In this document: positions 35,720-44,722 of the stretch, in pieces
Position numbering within the stretch: the first letter of the stretch is position 1
How the letters are laid out: each line of letters opens with the position of its first letter
Program-made: the position numbers and the translations under genes
Notes under the pieces: model-generated
What the model was told of the DNA's origin: nothing
Seen by the model: the letters and a program-made list of their open reading frames with translations, nothing else
Database searches by the model: none
Assembly: GCA_026225945.1 (NCBI GenBank)
Contig: JAMJFZ010001133.1
Coordinates: 7,584,501 to 7,648,500 of the forward strand
Reading direction: 5' to 3'
DNA: 64,000 nt
Source of the DNA: Cricetomys ansorgei
Taxonomy: Eukaryota > Chordata > Mammalia > Rodentia > Nesomyidae

Positions 35720-36660
35720 TAATTGCTGAGTGCAAATATCAGTTGGAAAGGGACATAGAGTATCATGCAGCATATAATGACTGCTATTGATTTGAATTCT
35801 GGCATTGGGAAATGTTATCGCCTTTCAATGACACATTTTTTGACTTCCTAAGGATGAGCCAATCATGATTCATCCATTAGAAAAATATTTACCCTGCATT
35901 ATAATTAACTCATTACCACCTGCATACACACACAAACACACATATTACTACTGGGCAGTTTCACAGACTTGAATTGCTAGCTCAGAATGCTATGTAGAAT
36001 ACAAGAGAAGAATGAAGAGAGTGAAAAGATAAGCTCTATCAGGACCCTTTACCACGTTAAATTGTGAGTAAGGCATACATTAAGCATTTGGGGTATACTG
36101 GTACTGAATTTATAAAAATGTATAGTAATCAATTATGAATTATTCGATGTTCCCTTTTCCAGAAACACACATAACCATTTGCTAAAACTGAGATCTCTCC
36201 CACTTTCTAAAGGTTTTCCCACAGTTTTTGTGTTTCTCAAATTTGGTATCTTTAATAATTAACTTTTTATAACTAAACTAACATCGAAACAGTACAACAC
36301 TCTACTAAGAATTACTGTATTAATTTAAATATTAAATGTGTGGTATTGACTTCATGGATGAGTGTATTGCTATATTATATAACATGCATGAATACAAAAT
36401 AAAGACACATTTTGTTTAAATTTCAAATTCCCAAATATGTTGAATCAACTATTATGCGTGCTTTGTTCCTGAAGAAAAGGAAAACTCACAAATTTCAGTG
36501 ATTCCAGGGTTAATATCACTATTAGCCTACTCAGCACTCCAGTAAAAGTCAAAGATGCATTCACGAGTTCAACAGAGAAAGGGTGAGAGCTGCATGTAAT
36601 GTTCACTTTAATAGACTTCTCTCAAAGTTTTCTTACTAATTTTCAATAGCATACTTACTC
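35720..36660. other. Unassigned AT-rich sequence
   Basis: A short CACACACAAACACACA run lies near 35926-35942. No element or coding signal otherwise. Confidence 0.5.
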
Positions 36661-36661
36661 T

Positions 36662-36695
<34 letters not shown>
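36661..36695 (+). repeat. (TG)n microsatellite
   Basis: About 17 TG units with one TA interruption. Confidence 0.96.
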
Positions 36696-36699
<4 letters not shown>

Positions 36700-37990
36700 G
36701 TCCAGAACATCAAGATGATGTGAGTTAACTGATTCTTGAAACTGTTTTTATTATATCATTGTAATTTTCTGCCAACCATCGGTAACTTGTATCTTTTTGT
36801 TAGTAAATTTCATCTCAAGCAAAATTCATTTACACTATAAAGAAATGGAAGGATATACCTTGAATTGCCTTCTAACTCACATATAAATTTAGAAAGTTAT
36901 ATTACTCAGTTATAAAATACATAATAGATATTAAACATAGATCTTTATTCTAAATAAATAAAGAGTAGTTTCAACACTCACATGATTATGCATTCTTCAG
37001 AGTAGATAAATACTGAGATTCTGAGGTGGATATGTAAACTGATTGTAGAATAGTAGATTTAGTTTGAGAAGCAAAATATCAAATTAGAAGATTCCTTCTG
37101 CATAGCCACATTTGAGTCAGAGTAAGAAAGGAAAGACTAAGAGAAAAAGGGGAGTCAAGAAATATTTAGTAACTGCTTAAAAAAACAGAGACATAAATGT
37201 AAACATAGAGGAAAGTAGTGAACATCATGTAACTCCATCCTGGTTCTTCAAGGGGAGCAGAAAGCAAAGACAGTCTTAACTGTGGAAGAGATCCAGTATT
37301 GAAAGTTTTAAATCCATTGTCAGACAATGTCTTCTTTTGTTTAAAAGTCGAACATTGCAGAAAAAATTCATTGAATTGCTACCATAGTGATATGGTGAGC
37401 AAAGCATCATCTTGAACAAGGGAATATTTTTTCTACTGTGATTGAGCTACTATGTGAATCAGGAATATGCACTAACCATGATCCAGGAATCCTGGAGGGC
37501 ACACTGCTATAGTGTCTGGATAAGAACTGAACATGAAATGAATTACTAGAAATAGGAATGGTCAATCTTTCTGAGAAGATGAAACAAAAAGACTTCAGGT
37601 TGTAAAGGATGCTACCTTTGGTGACCATATTCTCTGTGATGGGTCATATAGCCCACTGCCTGCTATAATACTTAATACTCATTTTCAAGGTGACAGGAAT
37701 TAGAATTAATAAAGAGACAAGTGCCTGAATGTGTCTATGAGAGATTATCTACATTGGGAATACCCACTGTAAATATGCTGGGTTTGAGTACCTATCTGCT
37801 GAATAAAAAGGAGAAAGTAAGCAAATATGTTTATTCATGACATCACATTCATGGTTTTCTGATTTTTTCATTTAATATGAACAATTCCTTCTTGGACCTG
37901 CTAGCATAATATCCTATCACCGTGAACTGTATCAATGAGAAGAGTAAGTCAAAATAAAACCTTATGTAAGTTGAATATGTATGACATTTT
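36696..37990. other. Unassigned sequence
   Basis: About 1.3 kb. The antisense frame 37407-37628 (73 codons) has no recognisable domain, and no repeat family was identified. Confidence 0.5.
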
Positions 37991-38226
37991 GATGTTTTTA
38001 AATTTTAATTTTATTGTGTGAGTATTTGTCTCTTTGTATGTCTGTGTACCACCTGTGTGGTGGTGACTATGGAGGCTGGATGTGGGCATCAGATTCCCTC
38101 CAGCCTAGAACTAAAGTTACAGATGCTATTGAGCCACTATGTAGATTTTGGGAATGGAAGCTCAGTCCTCTGGAAGACTGGAAGAGAGGAAACTGATCTT
38201 AACCACTGATCTATCTCACTAGCCCT
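37991..38226 (-). mobile_element. B3 SINE, minus orientation
   Basis: The plus strand reads T-rich tail, GTATGTCTGTGTACCACCTG, ACTATGGAGGCTGGATGTGG, CAGATTCCCTCCAGCCTAGA, ACTAAAGTTACAGATGC, AGCTCAGTCCTCTGGAAGAC and CTTAACCACTGATCTATCTC followed by ACTAGCCCT, which is B3 read in reverse. The paired 60-63 codon frames at 38014-38209 lie entirely within it. Confidence 0.9.
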
Positions 38227-38559
38227 ATCTTCTGGTATTTTTTTGAAAGAGTTAAGAAAGATACCAAATACACCTGTGGATTACCATATGGAATGAGTAT
38301 CAAATCTGTTGCCATTATTACTCGGCTTCCAAACCTGATTCACTGTCTTTTAAAAAAATATTTCACTTTATATTTAAAACTAAAACAATAAAACAGGAAA
38401 CACCAACTAAAGAAACAGTGGTTCAGTATCATAAATGGTGCTTTTAGGAATCATTCTATCATGTAATATGTTTTAAATTTAATTATAATTTACATTGCTT
38501 TTGGGAAAATGGAAAATATAAAGAGTTTCTTTCTCTTTTTTTTGAGTCATTGAATTAAT
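38227..38559. other. Unassigned AT-rich sequence
   Basis: Short spacer between the B3 and the L1, with a T-rich tract near 38525-38545. Confidence 0.45.
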
Positions 38560-39845
38560 ACTTTCTTTTTCATTTTTTAAGACAAGTACTATTGGTTTTA
38601 TCCTCTCTCAGCTATCTGGTCTCTGGTTCTTGTTTATCCAAGCAGTGTTGGGTATAGGTTGCTTCTTGTGGAGTGGGCCTTAAGTCAATTCAGTTATTAG
38701 TTGTTTACTTCCACCTGATCTGCCTGTTCCCATACCCACCTCCCCCACCTCATCTGTAGAATATATTCTATTTCCCCTCCCAAAGAGATCCATGTGTTTC
38801 TCCTAGTCCACACCTTTATACCTATACCGTCTTGTCTGGGTTTGTGGATTGTAGCTTGGTTCCTTTAATGACTACTATACACATATAAGTGAATACACTC
38901 CATATTCAGCTTTCTGGAACTGGGTTAACTTGTTCAGGATGATTTTTGTTTTCTAGTACCATCCATTTGCCTGCATATTTCATGATGTCATTTTTTAAGG
39001 GCTCAGTAATACACCATTGTGTAAATGGACCATATTTTCTTTATATATTCTTCTGTTGATGGGCATCTAAGTTGTTTCCAGTTTCTTCCAGTTATGAAAA
39101 GAGCAGCAATAAACATGATTAAGGAAGTGTGCTTGTGGTAAAGTGAATTGTCCTTAGGCTATATGCTCAAGGATGGTATAGTTGGTTCTTGTGTTAGATA
39201 GATTCCCAACTTAGTGAGGAGCTGCCATATTGATTTTAACAATGTCTTTACATGTTTGTACTTCCACCAGCAATGGATGAGTGGTCCTTTTACTCTCCAT
39301 CCTCACTAGCATAAGCTGTCACTTGTGTTATTGATCTTTGCTACTCAGACATGTATAAAATGCAATCTCAAAGTAGTTTTTATTTGCATTTCCCTCATTA
39401 CTAAGAATGTTGAACATTTCTTTAAGTGTTTCTCAGACATTTGATTTTCCTCTATTGAGAATTAGATCTGTACTGCATTTTTCAATTGGGGTTTTTGTTT
39501 TTTGGTGGGTTTCTTTTGTTATTTTTTGTTGTTGCTTTTTTTGATATTTAGTTTCTTGAGTACTTAAATATTTTGCATATTGATCCTCTATCAGATGTGG
39601 AGGTAATAAAAAGTCTTTTCCTGTTTTGTAGGCTGCTGCTTTGTCCAGTTGAAGGTGTCCTTTCTCTTACAGACAATTTTCAGTTTCATGAGATCCCCTT
39701 TATTAATAATTGATCTTTGTGACTGAACTATTTGTTTTCTGTTCAGGAAGTCTTTTCCTGTGCTAATGAGTTCAAGACTGTTCCCAATTTTCTATCTGGT
39801 TCAGAGTATCTGCTTTTATTTTGAGGTCTTTGGTCTATTTCCAGG

Positions 39846-39890
39846 TATTTTTTTTCTTTTTTTTTTTCTTTCTTTCTTTTTTTATTTGTG
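39846..39890 (-). repeat. T-rich tract within the L1
   Basis: Runs of T with C interruptions in the middle of L1 ORF2. On the element's sense strand this is an A-rich expansion that would frameshift the coding sequence. Confidence 0.85.
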
Positions 39891-40788
39891 GTTGAAAAGT
39901 ATGAAAAGTATTCCTCTACATGCAGATACCCAGTTTGACCAGAACCATCTGTTAAAATGATTGTTTTTTTTTCCCCCCCGGTATGTATTTCTGGTTTCTT
40001 TATAGAAAATCAAGTGTGTATTGGTATGTGAATTTATATTCCATTAATCAAGTTGTCTGGTTTTACGCCAATGTCATGTTGTTTTTATTACCATAGTTCT
40101 ATTGTACATCTTGAAATCCTGAATGGTGAAAACCTCAGGCAGTTCTTTTGCACAAGATTTTTTAATCTATTCTGGTATTTTGTTTACCATATGAAGCTTA
40201 GTTATTTTCTTTTCAAAATCTGTGAAGAATTGCATTGGAATTTTGATGCGGCGTGCATTCAGTCAGTAGATTGCTTTTGGTAGGAAGGCCATTTTTATTA
40301 TGGTAATCCTATTGATTCATGAGCATGGGAGATCTTTCCATCTTCTGATATCTTCTTCAATTTCTTCAAAGACTTGAAGTACTTTATTATACAACTCTTC
40401 CACTATCTTGTCTAGAATTATACCAAAATATTTTATATTATTTGAGGCTATTGTGAAAGGTATTGTTTCCCTAATTTTTTCCTTAGTCCGTTTTTTATTT
40501 GTGAGTTCATTTTTGTGAGTTAATATTGTATCCGACTACATTGCTGAAAGTCTTTATCAGTTGGAGGACTTTCCTGGTGGATCTTTAAGGTCAATTGTGT
40601 ACATTATCATATAATCTGCAAATAAGAGACTGACTTCTCCCTTTCCAATTTGCACACAACTTTTATCTTTCAATTGTCTTATTGCTCTAGCTAAGACTCC
40701 AAGTACTATATGGAATTAGGTATGGAGAAAGTTGATAACTTTGCCTTGTTTTTAATTTTACTGGAAATGATTTTAATTTCTTTCCATT

Positions 40789-41034
40789 TTATTTGATGTT
40801 GGCTATAGGCTTGTTGTAACCTGCCTTTATTATGTTTAGGAATATCTGTCTTATCCTTGATCTACCAGGACTTTTTATCATGAAATTGTGTTCAATTTTA
40901 TCAAAGGCCTTCTCTGCATCTAATGAGGTGATCATAGTGATTTTTTTGTGTGTATTTGGTTTGTTTTTTTTTTTACTTTTATTATAAGGTGGATTACTTT
41001 TATTGATTTTTTTTATATTAAACCATCTCTCCAC
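40789..41034 (-). pseudogene. L1 ORF2 reverse transcriptase fragment, longest open piece
   Basis: This 81-codon open piece of the L1 above covers motif A of the reverse transcriptase (SLDAEKAFDKIEHNF at residues 37-51) and continues with a recognisable LNIIKAGYNKPIANIK stretch at its end. The first 30 residues are K/N-rich because of an A-rich patch. It has no independent promoter or start context; the ATG is incidental. Breaks on both sides disable the polyprotein. Confidence 0.9.
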
Positions 41035-42139
41035 TTCTTGGATAAAGTTTTCTTAATTATGGTGGATGATGTTTTTGATGTGTTCTTCAATTTGTTTGCA
41101 AGTATTTTTGCATTTCAGTTCATAAGGAAAATCGGTCTGTAATTCTCTTTGTTGAGTATGTGATTTGGTTTCAAGGTAACTGTGCCATCATAAAACAAAT
41201 TCAGCAAGATTCTTTATATTTCTATTTTATGGAATAATTTGAGCAGTATTGGCATTCTGAAACAAAACCATCTGACCCTGAGTGTTTTTTGTTTGTTTTT
41301 TTTTTTGTTTTTGGTTCTTGGTTTTTTGGGTTTTTTTTTTTTTGGGTGGGGGGAGTGGGTTAGGAAACTTAACGGCTGTTTTTATTTCACCAGAGTTTAT
41401 ACGTCTATTTCAATTTCTTATCTGATTTTGATTTAACTTCTGTAAGTTGTACCAATCAATAAAATTTTCCATTTCTTTTAGATTTTCCAATTTGATGGAG
41501 TGTAGGTTTTTAAAGTATACCTTTCTGATTCTCTGGATTTTCTTGTCTGATTTTATGTACCCCTTTTTCATTTCTGATGTTATCAATTTGGATACTATCT
41601 CTCTGCTTTTACATTAGTTTAGATAAGGATTTGCCAATCTTGTTGATTTTCATAAAGAATCAATAATTTGTTTCAGAAATTATTGGTATTTTTCTCTTTG
41701 TTTCTACTTTATTGATTTTACTCCTAGGTTTATGTCTTTCTGTGCATTCCTATGAGTTATGATTGCTTTTTTAGTGCTAGAGCTCTAAGATGTGTTGTTA
41801 TGCTGCTAGTATGAGATATCTCCATGTTTTATTTTTTATTTTTATTCTTTTTATGTATACACTTAGTGCTATGAACTTGCATCTTAGAATTTCTCTTATT
41901 GTGTCTCATAAGTTTGGGTAGGCAGTGTATTCATTTTCTTTGAATTCTATAAGTCTTTAATTACTTCATTTCTGTCTTGATATATTTTTCATTCAGTATA
42001 GAGGTGTTCAGTTTCCATAATTTCATTTGCTTTCTGTTGTTTCTTTTGTTATTGATTTCTAGCTATAATCTGTAGTGGTGTGATAGGATAGCAACCACAA
42101 CCAAAACATTCATGACTTAAAGGGCCTTTTTGACATGTC

Positions 42140-42460
42140 AAGGAATTGATAAGATAGCTTAGATTTTAGGATGTTTGCTTAGTACGTTGGGCATAGGTTT
42201 GAATCCCAAGCACCTATTTAAAATCCAAGTATAAACCTATCTTTCTGACCCACTAGCATTAAGGAGTGAAGGCAAGAGGATTGCAGGAAGTCAGTAGACA
42301 GTCAGGTTATCCAACAAGTTGACCTTCAGGCTTAGTGAGTGATAGTGTCTCAAGAGAGTAAGGCCAAGAGCAATAGAAGACACCTGACATCCTGTTCTGG
42401 CCTGCACATGCACACAAGCACTCATGTACACAAATACATGTATATGACATACACACATAC
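42140..42460 (+). mobile_element. B4-type composite SINE, plus orientation
   Basis: Tail-end signature: GACACCTGACATCCTGTTCTGG, then CCTGCACATGCACACAAGCAC, as in B4. The tRNA-like head GATAAGATAGCTTAGATTTTAGG with TTTGAATCCCAAGCACC precedes a B1-like middle (GTGAAGGCAAGAGGATTGCAGG, AGTGAGTGATAGTGTCTCAAG). Strongly diverged. A CA-rich tail leads into the satellite that follows. Confidence 0.75.
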
Positions 42461-42498
42461 AGGGGGGGTGAATGAGACTAAAACCATGAATTCATGGT

Positions 42499-42561
42499 AT
42501 ATATTATATATTATATATTATATATTATATATTATATATTATATATTATATATTATATATT
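42499..42561 (+). repeat. (ATATATT)n heptanucleotide array, first phase
   Basis: Nine perfect tandem ATATATT units, then an imperfect ATATT/ATATAT transition to 42602. Confidence 0.97.
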
Positions 42562-42602
42562 ATATTATATATTATATATATATTATATATTTATATTATA
42601 TT

Positions 42603-42749
42603 ATATGTTATATGTTATATGTTATATGTTATATGTTATATGTTATATGTTATATGTTATATGTTATATGTTATATGTTATATGTTATATGTTATATGTT
42701 ATATGTTATATGTTATATGTTATATGTTATATGTTATATGTTATATGTT
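42603..42749 (+). repeat. (ATATGTT)21 perfect heptanucleotide array
   Basis: Twenty-one exact tandem copies of ATATGTT, 147 bases without an error, directly after the ATATATT array from which it differs by one base (A to G at position five). Because seven is not a multiple of three and the unit contains no stop in any phase, all three forward frames are open and encode the same seven-residue cycle. This explains the 143-codon and 85-codon frames starting at 42339 and 42494, which are not genes. Confidence 0.98.
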
Positions 42750-43054
42750 AATTATATATTATATAAATAACCATTTTACATAAAACATATTCAAGGAAAG
42801 TATAGCATAGCAAAAGGTAAATAAGGGAAAAATTAAGAGAAATAGAATTGTTATTATTACTTGTCTTTTTATTTGTTTTGTTTTTATTGTGGGAAAAGCA
42901 AATTATCACATTGTATTTCCAGCTTGACTCAGACTCAAGGGTGCCCCTATGTGAGCTACTATGCTTTCAAACACTACAAACTTATTAAAATAGGGAGCAA
43001 TTCAACTGAATATGTGCAAATCCTCTAAACATTTATGTTAATGGCACACTGGAT
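42750..43054. other. Unassigned sequence
   Basis: About 300 bases between the satellite and the L1 fragment with no recognised element. Confidence 0.45.
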
Positions 43055-43285
43055 GGATGTCTTTAAAGAAAGATCCAACACTTTGCTGCCTGCAAGAAAT
43101 TTCACTTGCCAGCAAAGAAACAGACCATTAATTTACCATTTATACCACAAATAGCTGCACTATCACCCAGTCCACATTAATAAAGGGAAATTCCACATAG
43201 ATTTAAAGATCGCAAATTAATATACAACTGAGAACTAACACAACTGGTTCAATGAAACCGACAAATCTTAATTATCAACAAAAGT
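43055..43285 (+). mobile_element. L1 ORF2 endonuclease-domain fragment, plus orientation
   Basis: The sequence GATCCAACACTTTGCTGCC followed by TGCAAGAAATTTCACTTGCC, then AGTCCACATTAATAAAGGG and ACAAATCTTAATTATCAAC matches the order of the rodent L1 ORF2 endonuclease region (the stretch coding for a TLLPARN/H-like segment onward). No open frame survives. It points opposite to the large L1 at 38.6-42.1 kb. Confidence 0.65.
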
Positions 43286-43365
43286 AAATAATAAATATAT
43301 AGAAGTGAGTAATTACTTAGCTTAGTCAGATTGAATACTATAATATTTTCTTCTATGGTGTACAT

Positions 43366-43536
43366 AGGCCAGGTGGTGGTGGCATGCACTTTTAATCCCA
43401 GCACTTAGGAGGTAGAATCAGGCAGATATCTGTGGGTTTGTGAGTTCAAGACCAGCCTGGTCTATGGAGTGAGATCCAGGACAGCCAGAGTTACAACAGG
43501 GAAATCGTCTCAAAAGAAAAGGAAAAAAACAAAAAA
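43366..43536 (+). mobile_element. B1 SINE, plus orientation, with exact target-site duplication
   Basis: AGGCCAGGTGGTGGTGGCAT, TTTTAATCCCAGCACTTAGG, GAGTTCAAGACCAGCCTGG, GAGTGAGATCCAGGACAGC and ACAACAGGGAAATCGTCTC make a full-length B1 with an A-rich tail (43511-43536). GGTGTACAT is duplicated exactly at 43357-43365 and 43537-43545. Confidence 0.96.
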
Positions 43537-43550
43537 GGTGTACATGGTAG

Positions 43551-43570
43551 TTTTGTTTTGTTTTGTTTTG
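43551..43570 (+). repeat. (TTTTG)n, four units
   Basis: Four exact TTTTG units shortly after the B1 duplication. Confidence 0.9.
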
Positions 43571-44514
43571 AAGTGGAAAAGGGTATTTGTGTTAATTATA
43601 TAAAAGACAAACATTTGAAACTATTCTAAAAGTAACATCTTATGCGAAAAATGCAAAGGATTTGATATATGTTGACTAGGCTTGTAATAGTACTGTGTTA
43701 TTTACTAACTCTGGAGAAAAATAAGAAAACATGAAGCTCTTTGTCACTTTGTCCTAATCTGGAATTGATAATATATGTGTAGGAACACATAATCACTTCT
43801 AATAATTACATTTAGCATTCTAGTAAACAGATTGGTTCTGTGATATATTATTTTAATGCCAAAATACTGAAAATTTAGGTTTTATTGAGAAGTTATGAAA
43901 TTTGTTGTTGAAATATTATAAAAATAGCAACTCAAGCTTCCTAACTTTCTACCCCTTACTTTGTAAAAACGTATGTATGATATCCTTCCAAAGTACTGAA
44001 TGTTTTACTTGAAGCATTTTTTCATATATTTCATGATCAAAACAGAGTTGAAGAGTGGATGGTTTTAAGAGTTGGGCCATCCATATAGATTCATTTAAAT
44101 GGATTTACTTTGGAAGGCTTCTCATTCAAAGAGAAATTGCTAGAATTCCTGAGTTAGCGGGTAAAAGACTCCACAAACATGCATTAAAGAGAGATCAGTA
44201 AAAATAATGAAAATAAGTCATTGGATATCTCTGAAAATATTACTGAGGTTGAAATACATAGCAGGAATAGAATCAAAGTACACTATGAAGAGTGAAAATA
44301 TTATAATGCATCTGTTTTGTACTATCAACATAAGCTAATTAAAATTAGTCACTCTGAAATAATTCCTCTTGAGACTTACTTGCCTGTTAGGATGTGCTTC
44401 TCATATATCTGTGTGTCAGTTCAATGCAACTTTCTTGATACAGACAACATAGAATTTGTAAGTTTAAATTTTAAGATTTGTTCGTTCTTGTGTGCATGAA
44501 TGTGTGTGTGTCGG
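43571..44514. other. Unassigned AT-rich sequence
   Basis: The 60-codon frame 44317-44499 is unassigned. Nothing else noted. Confidence 0.5.
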
Positions 44515-44521
44515 GGGGTGT

Positions 44522-44574
<53 letters not shown>

Positions 44575-44722
44575 CGATAAGCCCACAGAGGCTAGAGGTG
44601 CAGGATCCCCCCATAACTGGAGTTATAGGTGTTTTTAAGCTACCCGTCATGAGATATGGGAATTCAACTCAAGATTTCTTCAAGAACAGTACACACTCTT
44701 AACTTCAATGATATCTTTCTAA
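44515..44722 (-). mobile_element. B3 SINE with expanded (GT)n, minus orientation
   Basis: After a GT tract, the plus strand reads CCCACAGAGGCTAGAGGTGC, AGGATCCCCCCATAACTGG, AGTTATAGGTGTTTTTAAGC, TGGGAATTCAACTCAAG and CACTCTTAACTTCAATGATATC, the reverse of B3 from its CA-rich end to its tRNA-like head. The 74-codon frame 44478-44702 is inside it. Confidence 0.82.
44525..44572 (+). repeat. (GT)n microsatellite
   Basis: Twenty-four uninterrupted GT units, grown at the 3' edge of the B3 copy. Confidence 0.97.

Larger units (their letters stand above)
38560..42095 (-). mobile_element. L1 retrotransposon, minus orientation, 5'-truncated, decayed ORF2 plus 3' UTR
   Basis: This is the largest element in the window. 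The 3' UTR and the end of ORF2 occupy 38560-38930: the purine/pyrimidine block and, reversed, the CTACAATCCACAAACCCAGA phrase. ORF2 runs from there to about 42095 and stops, lacking roughly the first sixth including most of the endonuclease. The reverse transcriptase region is recognisable: the minus-strand frame 41034-40789 contains SLDAEKAFDKIEHNF, the motif A region with its catalytic Asp (codon 40918-40920). The motif C box reads F-A-D-Y (40611-40622) instead of the expected F/Y-A-D-D, so a catalytic Asp is lost. Frames are broken repeatedly, and low-complexity T tracts interrupt it (39846-39890, 41283-41345). It is an old, inactive copy. The function in intact relatives is target-primed reverse transcription. 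Confidence 0.93.

Noticed and set aside
42603..42749. CRISPR-like or centromeric array
   Set aside because: A 7-base unit without spacers is a simple microsatellite; length and context do not fit a CRISPR or an alpha-satellite-type array.
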